Below, piece after piece: positions 12,168-24,640 of a DNA stretch of 64,000 nt. The stretch is taken from NCBI GenBank assembly GCA_037074705.1, contig CM073590.1, positions 177,335,246 through 177,399,245 of the forward strand. Direction: 5' to 3'. Below the pieces are notes generated by a model. That model was not told the DNA's origin. It did no database searches and worked only from the letters and a program-made list of their open reading frames with translations. Made by a program: the position numbers and the translations under genes. Origin of the DNA: Zhengitettix transpicula (taxonomy: Eukaryota > Arthropoda > Insecta > Orthoptera > Tetrigidae). The number at the start of each line of letters is the position of its first letter. The first letter of the stretch is position 1.

Positions 12168-12305
12168 GACGAAGATTTGGAAAAAGACGAAATCAAAGAA
12201 GACACGCCGAAGAACGACCACAACTACAACGGATCCCCGGCTGAGTGTTCGGAGGAGGAGAGGTCCAAGGAAACGAATGCGTGCATTACGGCCGCCTTAC
12301 ACATA
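12168..12305 (+). CDS. BCL11-like zinc-finger gene, acidic linker exon
   Basis: The 138-bp, 46-codon, phase-0 exon lies between a TTTCTGTTTCAG acceptor and the strong donor GTGAGT at 12306. The peptide starts DEDLEKDEIKEDTPK and contains AECSEEERSK; it is strongly acidic and has no finger. In the BCL11 family a low-complexity linker follows the second finger, which agrees. Two fates are possible. Splicing at 12306 would continue to exons beyond the window. Alternatively, readthrough adds nine codons to a TGA at 12333-12335, with AATAAA at 12523-12528 as a possible poly(A) signal, giving a short isoform. I favour splicing because of the donor. The DNA-binding C-terminal finger cluster expected of the family is not in the window. 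Confidence 0.75.
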
Positions 12306-13560
12306 GTGAGTCCGAGATCCACGCGTACAAACTGACAGCGTTCCGGCAGCCTTTTTAAACCTCCAATTTGTTCCAGGATCTGATCCACGCGTCGTAGGCG
12401 AACGAACTACACTCGCGACGAAACGATTCCATTTTGTTGCGTCAACACATCTGACTTCTCATCATCTGCAAAGTGCCATTACGAAAGCAATCATGAATGT
12501 ACATATCTTAATTCTAGTTATAAATAAACGTTAAGGAAAGTAATTTATTGTCCTACGAATCTATATTCAACTTTATGGGTTTGTGTATTTTGTGATGTAA
12601 TTAAAAAAATATCAATCTTTATTCATAACTGTTTCGCATTTTTTAATTTCGTTCAACCTCCGCACCCCCACCAAATAGCAAGAAATATCAAATTTTATTT
12701 GTTCTGAAATCTTTGGCGAAACATAACGTTTCCCAGAATCGCGCCTCCACAGAAATCAGCATAACGGTCGAAACGTTTTAACAAGTACATGACGTAACAG
12801 TTCACGTGGGACGTTGTTTCATCAACTTTGTTTTATATCGAAAACGTTCAAACTTATTGCTGCCGGAAAAATACAGGGTAAGCTTCCGATGAAATCTTTA
12901 AGAGGTGACACTGTCTTTCCCCGCAGGCGGCAAGCTTGCTTGTAGAGACGGAAAACTTTACATGCTCCACTGACAAATATTACTGCCACGGCCAGTAGGC
13001 GTAGAAAAGCTAGCCCAAACATGTTACTATGTACTCATTTCATATACATTAAAATAGCCCTCTCTTTTGTAAGTGCTAGAATAAATTCTCGAAAACAACG
13101 CACCTCGACGAATTGCTACATATCAAAAGAAAGTTTATAAACTAGAACAATTTCGTTTTGTAAAACAAATACAATGAGGAAAACATTTTCTTCGTTATTC
13201 AGTTTGTGTACTCGTCACGGAAAATGAATGCCTTTCGTAAAACTCAAAACTCACATTTAATAACGCGTGTTTATTAACTATGACGGAAAATACCTTTTCT
13301 CGCTAGAAGTAATTTAAAAACTAGTTTACTATAGTTATTTATTAAATCCGAAAAATATTATAATCGTTTCAGAGGTCGAGTATTCGCTGGACTCACTTTA
13401 TCATATTTGATAGTTATACCCCAAATATATACGCTAGGTGTTATTTTGGGATTTCAATTGTTAATCTTTATGAACTGAGCAGTTGGACTCGAATATCAGT
13501 ATTTTGTTGTATCCTACATTATTTTGGAAGCTAAACTAAATATTTCCAGTTTTATTACGT
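12306..13560 (+). other. Intron or 3' UTR downstream of zinc-finger exon 3
   Basis: GTGAGT donor at the left edge and AATAAA at 12523-12528. Otherwise AT-rich, with no second exon recognised. Confidence 0.5.
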
Positions 13561-14237
13561 ACTAGCTGAGTGGTCGGCGTTGCCCGTGTATTTATTTATA
13601 TAAATCCGAAAAACTATTTAATTTTATATTATTAATCTGTAGTCAAGCAGTGATTTAACCTAAATCTATCTGTTCCTAGTTTCGTACATACTTTCGACCG
13701 ATAGCGCATTAATTGAACAGCTGTAAAATACATTGACTTTTATTCAATCGCAACAAACATTCTTCCGAATTTCTTCATAAATATACACTTAGAGTAGTAC
13801 AGGATATAATTGCCCCCCCCCCTCTATCAGATATTACGAAAGATTAAATTGATGAAACTCTTAGCTAGATTCACAATGTAAACAAATAGTCGCCATATTG
13901 GAGTCACTAATATGGCACGAAAATTAATTTACATTTTTCCTTGCGGAAAAAGGAAAAAGGAACTATTTCCTTTGTTCGTCGCGTAGTAACGTCTCTCGCT
14001 GTCCCGTGGCGTCGTCTCTTGGCGCGCAGTAATTTAACAAAAAATTATAAAGTTTTTCAATTACAATTCTTTACACATTTATGCTAGGAGTTTCTCAGCC
14101 CCCCCTCCCCCAGTACCGTTTCTCGTGTTTTGAAGAATATGTGTACCAAGTTTCGTTCCAATCTGTCCGACCGTTAAAATTTTTATAGAGAATAACGTAA
14201 ATACTCACATAAATGCATCCCTTTTTTATTATATAGA
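13561..14237 (+). repeat. Family A element, near full length
   Basis: Begins ACTAGCTGAGTGGTCGGCG and ends CTTTTTTATTATATAGAT. It contains GACCGATAGCGCATT, AACAGCTGTAAAATACATT, a CTTGGCGCGCAG block and GTGTACCAAGTTTCG. At about 680 bp it has no open frame of note, so it is a non-autonomous element. The AT-rich terminus ending TATATAGAT resembles 3' ends of RTE-type LINE-mobilised elements; that link is inference. Confidence 0.85.
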
Positions 14238-14885
14238 TGTATAATATGAACAAATGAGATACGTGTATATTTAAATCGAGGAATTGTTCGAAAAGTACGA
14301 TATTTGTTAGTCGCTTTGTATTTTCTATAACAAAGGGGTCAAAATGTGTATTGTGTTGCATATAGAAAGGGACGCCCTATGCTATTTCAATTTATCATCA
14401 AATGTTAAAGAGATATGAACATACTATAGATTTATAATGCCGACCTCCTCTGGTAGGGGTCAGCGTAACTGTTCGCATCCCCTCGAGGGCATGGATATTT
14501 GTGTGCGTGAGAGAAACTCGTCAAATCAGTTCCCCGACAAGGAAAATTACCGTAATTACTCGCTAATAACCTGATGCGACTTTAAATAAATCAATATAAA
14601 AAAGATCCCTTCAGGAAACGTTCTTCGCCACAGTTCAAAACACATTTATCCAATCGCTATTTTGAAAGTGCTGATGTAATGTATACATTATATTTATTTG
14701 TCATTTTATCGGCCTGAACTGATGAAATACGACAAGGGACAATCACAAAAAAAATGGAAATTATATCATTAACACCGTCTTCTCTATATTAAAGTTAACG
14801 GATAGAGGCGTGTAAATAAGTGATTGCAAGCATAGATTTAAAAAATTCAGAACAATTTTCTGCTTTCTATCGTAAGCAGAAAATA

Positions 14886-16142
14886 CGAGGGTGAATCAAA
14901 TATAAACAAGACTTATTTTTTAAAATATTTATTTTGATTTTAAACGCACAAACAATCATAGTTTATTTTTCTACATAATCTCCTGATTTATAAACACATT
15001 TTTCCCAGCGTATAGGTAATTTTTTAATTCCTTCCACGTAAAAAGAGTCAGGTCGTGTTTGTAGCCAATTGCGCACATACGCTTCAACCTCATTATCACT
15101 GTGGAATTTTTGCCCTCCCAAAGCTTCCTTGAGAGGACCAAAGACATGGAAGTCTCAGGGAGACAGGTCTGGACTGTATGGAGGGTGTTCCAGTGTCTCC
15201 CAACCCAGTTGCTCCAATTTTTGTACGGTCAGGGCTGCTGTATGGGGGCGAGCATTGTCATGGAGGAGAATCACTTTTCTCATCGGAAGGTCTCGTCTTT
15301 TGCGGCGATATGCAAGTCTGACCTCAGTCAAAATTTGGCAGTAGTATGCCGCATTAATTGTTCTGCGCTCATGCAAAAAATCAAGGTGCAGCAGGCCACG
15401 CTGGTCAAAAAAAAACGGTAGCCAAAACCTTGCCAGCCGATAATCGTGACTTGGCCTTCACTGGTCCGGTTTCTCCTTTCTTCCTCCACTCCATACTCGC
15501 TTGTTTCGACTCAGGGGTGTAGTGATGCACCCACGTTTCATCACAGGTGACAATGTGAGAAAGAAATTGGTCTCCTTCCCGAAATCGTGCAAGAAGACGC
15601 TCACACACTTGAAAACGATTCAGTTTCTGGTCAACTGTGAGAAGGCGAGGAACCCACCTTGCGATACCCTAGCTCCTCTGAGAGTATAGAGTAAGTGCTC
15701 CCATAACTTATTCCAACCTCAATTGCAATATCCGAAGTTGTTAGACGCCTATCACCTTCTACAAGTTGTCGTTGTTGCCCGCTGTAATGCTGGTGCGGGG
15801 TCTGCGGTCATGGCTCTCATTTTCAACACGTTCACGGCCCTCCACGAACTGTTTATGCCAAGCAAACACTCTAGCTCGCGGCAGCGTCTCTTCCCCGAAC
15901 TGTGCAGTCAATCTTCTCAAGATTTCGGCCGGTTTTACACCTTCTGCAGCTAAAAACTTGAGAACAATAAGTTGCGCAATAGAGGGAGGTACCTCCTGGA
16001 CACTGAGCGAGTCTATGATGATGAGTCACGTGCTTCCCCCACTCGTGACAAACCAACCTAACAGCCAATAACAGCGGAACGTTCTTCCATCACTATTGCG
16101 CGCGCAGGTCCAAAAGTCTCGTTTATATTTGATTCACCCTCG
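14886..16142 (-). mobile_element. Full-length mariner (Tc1/mariner, DD34D)
   Basis: A 1257-bp element is flanked by TA on both sides (14884-14885 and 16143-16144). Terminal inverted repeats begin CGAGGGTGAATCAAATAT on the left and end with the exact reverse complement on the right, at least 22 bp without mismatch. The intact TIRs and target duplication show a complete insertion. The transposase inside is defective, so the copy could move only if supplied in trans. The subfamily could not be fixed without comparison. Confidence 0.95.
14963..16030 (-). pseudogene. Mariner transposase, inactivated
   Basis: The product would cut and join the element at TA sites. Visible parts in order are an N-terminal helix-turn-helix region (AEGVKPAEILRRL, EGRERVENESHDRRPRTS), then VTCDETWVHHYTPESKQA with catalytic Asp1 at 15540-15542, HDNARPHTA with Asp2 at 15257-15259, and PPYSPDLSP with Asp3 at 15152-15154. 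Asp2 and Asp3 are 34 residues apart, the mariner signature. The C-terminus ends at the TAA at 14963-14965. Breaks seen: a TGA (15155-15157) directly before Asp3; one extra base in a 9-nt homopolymer (15407-15415) shifting the frame between Asp1 and Asp2; a frameshift between the HTH region and VEGDRRLTTSDI; a small deletion near RKV..WVPRLL; and no clear start ATG. It is clearly dead but not very old, as most residues are recognisable. Confidence 0.93.
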
Positions 16143-16144
16143 TA

Positions 16145-19100
16145 CATAATAAGATGACCATAAAACTGAGACTATGAACAATATTACCCAAGAAAATATT
16201 GTTTCCATGTGCAATAGTATGCCTTCATAAATAGAAATTTATTGATAAAATAACATTCCAATTAAAAATTTAAATAAATATTTTATGTAATAAACTGAAA
16301 AATTTGAACGTGTCTTGAGATATTATAACACTATTCTAAGAAGACAACTGTTGACTGTCAACAAAAGTACAAAGAGAAATTTAACGCAAAGTACAACCAA
16401 AGAAATCAGATAGACGTTTCGTATCTGAAGCGCGTCATGAAACTCAACTCATTCTATTCTCTGCAAGACGTAAATCAGCTCAAAGGGCTAATTTAAATTC
16501 ACTGGCTACTCGACCTGATTCCTCCACTTTAACTTCACTTAATATGATATACTTCACCGGCAGAATAGAAATTCCCTGAGCGAATGCTCACTCTGGCATG
16601 GGGTTCTAGAATTTTTCATGAAATTCTTGTCTATTATGCGGAACACATACACGCCATTTCTTTCTCTAAATAAATTCAAGAGAGGTAACAGTAGTTTCGA
16701 ACTCTGTAATATAAGAGTAATATTATTTTTATCTCAATATAAAGCTTCCATTATATTGAAATAATTTTCATACCGCCGTAGTTTTCCCGGTTCTTAACAT
16801 ATGATCTAAAATTTCGTAATAGATACATTGAAACATTTCGACGAGTCATCTGAAAATAAGTAAAGGTTTCCAGAAGTTTATGTTATATTAAATATAGCTA
16901 GTTGTAATCACATTTACATTTATTGACGAATCCTTATTAATAAGGACATCCTTATCATGGGCACGTTTATTCTGATACTTTTAGAATTATGTTGACCTAG
17001 TTGGTAAATAAAAGGATTAAACATACTTGGTATTCCATAGAAGAGGCGTCTATAGAATACATGGGGAGAGACGATCAACCGTCAGAAAGTACTGCGTATT
17101 GTGATGCTTAAATGAATGTTAACTCTTAGTAAAAGTCAGTGGCTGAAGGAACGAAGTTGGTACAGGCTCAACGTGAAACGGAGTATTCTTCAGGAAAAGA
17201 AGCGAGCAAGATACAAAAAGTTTTATTATGTAAGTGAGAAAACCGCAGTCTTTTTCAGATTTGGCCATTTGTTTCTTACGTGAGGCGCGTCGTCACAAGA
17301 CAAAAGGTCTGACTTCTTTGCCATCCGTTCCTGCTTTACCGCCGGTGAATTGTTACACTTCCTTGAACAGTGAAATTCACTGCAGTGAGTTGAATCCGCA
17401 AAAATCTCAGTTTCTTAGTTACTCTTTCGTAAACGAATCTTTCATAAAAATGTATGAATACACGACAATATAGAAATTAATGTAAAAAAGAAAAAATATT
17501 TAATGGACATAGAAAAGTTGTAACAAATAAAAACGGTATCGTAAATATCAGAATATGAATGTAATGGTTATTAGACTTCTTTTAGCTTTAAAATTTGTAA
17601 CGCAAGGGATTTATTTTTTTTTTAAAAAAAAAGACAGCATTTAAGAGCTGTCAATAATAACTTCCTTCGGCAATTATATTATAGACAATAAATACTGCAG
17701 TATATACAAATACATTTATTAATTGCAATTAAGATATTAGCTAATATTAAGACTATATTTTACATCAATATAGTTGCGTATCAATAATTATTTAATATTT
17801 ATTAAATCACTAAATCAATTTATATAATATTTCAATTTAATATAATCTTTGATATTGGTTTGAGGCGACGAAATGGTAACAATAATTTTCTTCATAATTA
17901 ATAGCACTTCTGAAACTATACTTATATAATGTACAAATCTCAAATTAAGCCATATATATTGTGGTAATCGATTAAATTACAATTATTCAATTTACAAAGA
18001 AAGCCACACGTTGATGACGCCAATTTGTGGTAATTTCTTACATTTAAATAAACGGTACGTTGGAGGAAACAATTATGTAGTAAATGGGCGTTCAAGAATA
18101 TGCAACGTAAAACAAGCAGTTTAAACAAACAATTAAAATTGATTACGAACAAATAATTAAATTTTACAAAAGTTATTAAGGCAAATAAATTTCAGTTTAA
18201 TTTATCAATTAATATTTTACAATAAAATGACTATTTTGGGTCGGTTACTGGGTCTTTAATAAAAAATAATACTTGTTAAAAAATAAATTTGGATTAATTC
18301 ATCAATATATTATTAAAATGCAAAACATAATATATGAACTTTAAATTCTGAACGAAATCGGAAATCTGACGATAATATCTTTACTTACGAGTTTACAGAT
18401 AGTAATTTTGTGAAATTTTACCTTAATATTTCTGGTATTTAAGGAAATTGGCTCGTACACACACACACACACACACTTATTACACTTTACAGACAGGCCA
18501 TTTTTATACATTGAATCTAATCAACACATTTAGTTCGCCAAAGTGATTTGCTATGCTTGGTTCACTGTTCGTTTTAATAAATCTTATCAACTCGTTCCAA
18601 AGTTTTCTAACTGCTGAATGCAGTTACCTGGCCTCCAAAAAAATTGAAGAAAGTTAAATATAAGTTAGACTCAGAACTCTGAATGTTTAGCGTTAGATTT
18701 GCGTAGTTACAGACTGCTACATGTAAAATGTTCTAAATGTTTTAGTTGTTGTGTTACATATATCCAGACACTTTCTGGATTTTATCCTTTCTCGTCTGTC
18801 GACTGCTATGCTCCTGAGATTACACTGCTTACGCTTCGCGTCCAGCGAACCAACCTCTACAATACCCACAAGCATTGCATTCTTGCCTCATTCTTGTATA
18901 CGACTTGTGTGTTTTTATGCCGCCGACAATGCGAGTCCATAAGTTTGTTTATTAATTAATTATTTCCTTTTAATTACCACAATATATATATAATGTGCTC
19001 TTCTAATTTATTACATTTATTTTTTGTTTTATAATGCGTAGTTATTTTCCCCAACCGAGGACTAAAGAAATTATTAAAAAACTAAATCTATACATATATA

Positions 19101-20594
19101 GTAAATAAACGTTAAAGTACGAAGAAAATAAGTTACGTGTTAGTAAAATTAAAAATAAACCAAAAATAAAAAATCGTAACAGAATGCATTAATGGGTAAG
19201 GCTCTTCCATGATACAAGAAAACGATTTAAAATATTTATTTGAACCATGACTAATGCAATTTCTGAACAGCGAACGTATCATAAATATTTAAACCCGTAT
19301 CTATTAAATAATTCTCAGAATTTAATATCTTATTTACGTACACATTAACTGATTCTCCCCACTACTGACACTGATTTATAAAATTAAAGAATGATATATT
19401 TCTCTAAAATTCCTATTTTTATAATAAAAAATGTTAATTTGCGTTCTTTGTGACTGAACGATTTAATTATTATCAAAATCACGCGAACACAATTCGTATA
19501 TTGTTTTTTTTGTATTTTTTCTTTATGTAAAAATAATTATATCAATATCCATATCATTAGTTCATTTTCTATCGTTATTTGTTTTAAAAAAATTAATACA
19601 AAAGAGCGTAATTGAAAAGAATTTACTAAGATAAATGAAAAGGAACTTATGTGATTTGATTACAAACGTTAATGATGATATAGGTTCTCAATTACTGGAG
19701 ACCGAAAACCGATGTTACACGAATTCACAGCGCCACATTAACATAACAAAAATAATGTGCTAGTGAAATTTATAGAAGTTTGATGATCCTAACTTCAGAT
19801 CCAAATAGAATCACGGTAAGGCTTACAGGAAGCATCCTAATAACAAGCGTTAAATACCCAAAACGAATGAATACTTATTGAAACTTTTCCGTCAGGCCTG
19901 TGAATCGGAAAAAAATACTTTAATACCTATTGATTACGTTAAATTATTGATGAAATTAAATTTGACTTTTCTTCCAAATAGAAGCATTTAAATTTTCATC
20001 TGTTGAGGTTTTGACGTGCGCATCTTGTTAATTATTCACACATGTAATTATTTATGTTCATCCTTTTTTTACTACACATTCGCGTTTAATTTAATTAATT
20101 TTACAGAGTATATTATCGAACTGAGTTTTGGTTTGAAATAGAATATAAATTATGATTTTCCATAATTATGCAACCCTTCAATTTCTATTTCCGTATTAAT
20201 ATTTTTCTCTCTCTCCATATCACAAGTAAAGTAGGAGAATTACAATTACCTTAATATTTTTATGTATAAGTCCACATACTAGACGTGGCTGAACTATATT
20301 CTACAATATACTCTAGAAATTAAATTCTCCTCTATATGGTGACACAGCCATTGCTATTTTGAACGTTTAAAATAATTTTAAAATTCGTGGACTGTATTCC
20401 GTGCCTGTTGTAACAAAACCCAGACCATGAATTTTAAAATTTATTGAGAATTAGTTTATATAATATTAATTAATTTTTGAAACGTAATAACCTAAATTAT
20501 TAGAAGTATATACAATCAAAATTTTAAATAATAATTAATTATTAAGTCTCACTATCTTTTCTCTATTTTCAATTATTAATCACCAGAGGAAGTC
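16145..20594. other. AT-rich non-coding DNA
   Basis: No gene or repeat family was recognised over about 4.4 kb. Small features are an (AC)n run at 18457-18476 and a T/A homopolymer junction near 17610-17630 followed by GACAGC..GCTGTC. The 16430-16530 and 18700-18950 patches are slightly GC-richer but carry no recognisable protein. Confidence 0.5.
18457..18476. repeat. (AC)n microsatellite
   Basis: Ten AC units without interruption. Confidence 0.95.
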
Positions 20595-20675
20595 CCAAAT
20601 TAGGTACGAGACGTAGTGTTATTATATTGTTATAATTGTATTAGTTGCATCGTCAGTTAATAAACCTTTTCTATT
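20595..20675 (+). repeat. 81-bp repeated segment, copy 1
   Basis: Runs from CCAAATTAGGTACGAGACG to AACCTTTTCTATT and matches 21722-21802 with about ten differences. The origin is unknown; it has no open frame and no clear terminal repeats. Confidence 0.8.
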
Positions 20676-20832
20676 TACCCATTATTTATTTATTGTTATT
20701 ATAATTCAGATAAATATCAATATCAAATTAAGAATACTCCTATAAATTTAGTGTCTTCAACTTTATCTGAAAAAGAAAAGACGAATTAGGTAATAAAACT
20801 TTTAAATTTCGTCTAAAAGATTATTCATCTAC

Positions 20833-20898
20833 CCTTCCTATGCTATTAAAGGGGCGTTGCCGCCACGTGGATTATCCTCCTGTTTCTCTAAAAAAAAT
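20833..20898 (+). repeat. Family C 3'-tail fragment
   Basis: CTTCCTATGCTATTAAAGGG, then a GCC.CC.CGTGGATTA block and an A-rich end. About 65 bp of the 3' end only. Confidence 0.75.
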
Positions 20899-21678
20899 TA
20901 CATAACATTAATTTACTTAAGTTTCAATAGACTTACTAATTCATGAATATTCCATTTCATTAGAAAGGCTACCCTCTTCGAAACACTCGATAACCTTTCA
21001 GGTTTCTTTAACGCAAGGCAATAAAATTCGCAGAAGTATGTAGGGGCTTAGAGGGCTTTTGGTGTAAGTGAGGTCACTGGATGATGGATTGTCGCTATTG
21101 CCAGCCGTTGACGGCTCTGACGGATGGACGCTCGACTGCGGAGGAAGCAGATTGAAATTTCCCTCCCTCTTCCGTCACTGATACTTCAAGGACACAAAGG
21201 TCCCACAAAAAGTATAATCCGATGTGGTCAAAATCCAGCGGAAACGCTTAATAAATTCACTTCAATGTGAAATGTGGGTAAAATAGTCCACGTTACGGAT
21301 GGTTCTTTCTTCATAACTGGTAGCAACGTTCCTTTTCGTGGATTAGAATGTTTCGCATAACATTTTCAAACTCATAAGAAATTAGAATAAATCACTAAAA
21401 ATCTCGGTTTCTTTGAGTTACAGTGATCTGACTGTTCAAAAGTAATACATCTTAAATCATTGAATATAAAGGAAATTAGTGTCATAGTTACATGCTTAAG
21501 CTCAAACTAAAAGAGAAAAGTGTCCTTGTGCATAAAATATAAATTCAACTGAGATTCATTGTATTAGAATTCAGGTTCAAGAACCGAATAGAATAACGTT
21601 TTAGGATACTTCAACACTTATTGCTCCGAGGAAATAAAACACCGCACTATCCTATTGCTGTTGTTTGACTGTACCATA
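20899..21678. other. Non-coding DNA with a GC-richer patch
   Basis: No gene recognised. At 21030-21190 base composition rises, with GCCAGCCGTTGACGGC and GGATGGACGCTCGACTGCGG, and could be a regulatory island. There is no coding signal. Confidence 0.4.
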
Positions 21679-22020
21679 CAGTCGGCCAGCTGCCTCCTGG
21701 TCGATACATTCCCACAGCAAACCAAATTAGGTACGAGACGTAGTGCTATTATATTGTTATACTTTTATTACTTGCACCGTCATTTAATTAACCTTTTCTA
21801 TTAAGAAGGGCGTGGGATAAGTACCAAGAGCCCGATTAACCTGATACTGATTGTCTAGGGTTTGTCCTGCATCACTTTTAGGTAAATGCCGGGTAGGATT
21901 CTTAAAACTTATCCCGGGGCACCTACTTAATCCATGGCTACCGCATCCCCCCTTTCAATTCTATTGAAAGAGAGTTGACACCACGTGGATACCTTCAAAT
22001 AGCTTCTTACTCTAAATAAA
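21679..22020 (+). repeat. Family C copy with an internal replacement
   Basis: Starts in the CGGCCAGCTGCCTCC block and runs to the CTTCTTACTCTAAATAAA tail. The part that in other copies reads CTCTCCCGCTATCGG is replaced by the 81-bp segment at 21722-21802. It is otherwise collinear with the family (AAGGGCGTGGGA, GCCGGGTAGGATTC, GCATCCCCCCTTTCAA). Confidence 0.8.
21722..21802 (+). repeat. 81-bp repeated segment, copy 2
   Basis: Second copy of 20595-20675, lying inside a family C element between CACAGCAAA and AAGAAGGGCGTGG. Confidence 0.8.
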
Positions 22021-23699
22021 GGAAAAGAGTGAACCAATCAAAAAGTTAAGATTAGCCCACGTGATTTGTAGTGGGGCCCCTAAAAACCGGTTACTATATG
22101 TTTTCTACTACTCTGAACAATATTTCCACGGGAGTTAAATTATTGTAAAAGTTCCTAAGCAATCTTCTCGTGTTTTTTCTATTTATCATTTGAGTCGTTA
22201 AATTTAAAATACAGATATTTATCACCATTTCATACTGCATATTCATTTAATATTTACCAATTTTTATGCACAATTGGTTGAAAAGAACTAAATTTTCGTA
22301 ATTTGATAATTTTTCACTAATGGGTCAGTTTTGCCCTACTACTACATTTTCTATACAATTCTGAGGCTCCAGCCGCTCATAAATATTAGATTCTAGAACG
22401 TGGTTTCACTTTGTTTTTGAAAGTAACTGTCGTGAAAGAGTTCCAAAATATGTTACTCTCATGGATGTCGGATATATATCGTCATGTGTTTTTATACTAC
22501 AGAAACATTATAAAGAGAGAACTGTACATTTATATTTCGTATGAAATATTGAGCTGCATTTTTGAATAGTCATAATTTCCTGGCTGGAACTAAATGTAGA
22601 GCTATAAATACTTAAACACTGGTTGTGAATGAAAGACATATCCAAACGGCTCTCGTGGTGAGCTATTTCTGGTCAGAAGCTTTGTCTGCAGTTAAAGTTG
22701 CGTCGTTTAAGTTCTCTAGAATAGTGTCTTCATTTATCGTCGTAATTGATCATGAATGGGGTGAGATTAGATTTGACGCTGATACGGAGATCGTTAGAGT
22801 GGTTTAAAAATACTGAACATCTTATGGCAGGGAAAACGACTTGTACCATGAACCACATTAACATTTTCTAAAATATTTTCCTAAAGATTTATAAGTTACA
22901 AACCTGAAAAATGCTAAATGTGTGCCTCTTGGTGCTATACTGTGGCGCAGAAGGGCGGCCGCATCAGAAGGCATCGTAAGGGGGCGGTAATATCAGAATA
23001 TTTATAAGAAAATTTTCGGTATTGAATAATAAAAATCATATTTCAAAGTAGTTTATAATTTTAAAAGCAAAATAGTATTCGTACATTTTGCATGAAAATC
23101 ATAATCGAAGGTTAATTTCAAGAAAAAAAATCTTTTAAGGGGCGGAATTTCGAAGACTTGCATTATACTAAGAAAACCTATCCCACGATACTGATGCTTT
23201 CAGTCAGTTTATTTTCTTTTTTTAAAAAAAGAAAACAACCTTAAAGTTGTAAATAATCTGACGTCGACAACAGCAATTTTGGCTTTTCCAACTGTTAAGC
23301 ACTCTCGGGTCCTGTCGAGCAACTCTTGCAACTAACTGGTTTAATCGGTGACCATGAAATTATGGAGTCAGTGTATGTACACGGCGCGGCGTTTGTGATG
23401 GAAACTAAAATTTAAACATTCTTGACTAAGTACAGTTCGGATTTATAAATAAAATTTCCTACAGCTGTGAGAATGGCGACAGGGACACTGCTGAATCTCC
23501 GTAACGTTGATAAACTCTGGCGGTTTGAGTCTATTGGGTTACGGTTTTATTTTTACTTTCCGTCAATCCTTTTTTGCCCTTGCATATACCGTATTGGCTT
23601 TGTCAGGACTATATTAAATATCAATATATATTATTTAGTTACATCTGTTATATGTCGTTCTTTTTTGCTACACTTTTTCAATTTAGCACTCCTGCCAGG
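22021..23699. other. Non-coding DNA
   Basis: No gene recognised. It contains a perfect 24-bp T/A-rich palindrome at 23212-23235 (TTTTC T7 A7 GAAAA). The open frames at 22625-22807 and 23467-23748 resemble no family. Confidence 0.45.
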
Positions 23700-24640
23700 T
23701 AGGATAAAAAAAACCATTTGGCTGCTGGTTACCCCAGGGAGGTTATAGCGATCTCTCTTCTTTTCACTACCCTCCGCGGCTTAACTTGCGGTCCGCTCAG
23801 GGCACCCAGGACCCTAGAGTAGAAATCCAAGGCCTTTGTGTTAGTATGGGACTTTCACCTCACTAAAAACCCTGCATAAAGCATTAAGCCTCCTTCTCCT
23901 AAACTCTCTATCACATAAGTGTGTAGCTCTTCTTCTTACCTTAGCTCCTCATATCTTTTCGCCGCTGGGTCTGGAAACCTGGATTTCTCCAGATCTTCAA
24001 GGTACATCACAATGTCCCTGTATGTTCAGATCTTCAAACGCTTGGTGAAAGCTGAAGTCATGTGTGGACGTTTCAACCTCGTTGAACTTTGAACATCATG
24101 GGGAAGTAATCTTGCCGAACCTATTCAGATAATTGTTGAATGGACCATGTTCCGCTAAAACCTACATAATTGTTTTCCAGGAACCGCTTTCCTTCTCTTC
24201 CACTGTAGGTGTTATTTCATGCCGACATCTGACCATTCCAAACGGTGCCCATATTTTATTCCATTCTTTCTTAACCCAGTATTCTCTTTCTTATTTGGTT
24301 AATTATTGATAGCCTCCCCACTTAGTCGTAGTATCTGAATGGCTTTTTCCAGGCTCCACCCTAAGCATCGTCTTGCTGCTTCGCTTCTAATGGCAAGATC
24401 AAGTGGAGGCTTGAGAGAGATTATCTGCAATGGTTCTGTAGCTGTTGTTCTGTATGATCTCATTATTCTCCTTAACACCCTCCTTTGATGTTTATTGCAG
24501 ATTATTTGGAATGCCACTTTTCCAAATCTTTACGGAGTATGCCTCTGAGCCGTACGAAACCATAGGAGTACGTATTAAGGTATAGTATATCCAATTTGTT
24601 TTGAGAGGTATTTCAAGGTTGTAGTGAACATGTGGCGACC
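23700..24640 (-). pseudogene. Non-LTR retrotransposon 3' end (R1/Jockey-like)
   Basis: On the minus strand, reading down from about 24640, the frame gives IRTPMVSYGSEAYS, then NKHQRRVLRRIMRSYRTT and TEPLQIISLKPPLDLAIRSE, the segment after the reverse-transcriptase core of R1/Jockey-group LINEs (usually R..L.R....YRT...L..L.G..PL.L). Lower down VLAEHGPFNNYLNRFGK matches the typical C-terminal TGHG.F..YL.R.G block, followed by a degenerate zinc-knuckle region, YLEDLEKSRFPDPAAKRYEE and a GC-rich 3' UTR reaching about 23700. Frames shift at least twice (near 24510 and 24290) and stops interrupt, so it is a dead, 5'-truncated copy. Clade within the group is uncertain. Confidence 0.8.

Noticed and set aside
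15101..15421. 106-codon plus-strand open frame
   Set aside because: Antisense shadow of the mariner transposase.
23212..23235. 24-bp perfect T/A palindrome considered as a terminator
   Set aside because: Homopolymer-based palindromes arise easily in AT-rich DNA, and no transcript ends there by any visible sign.
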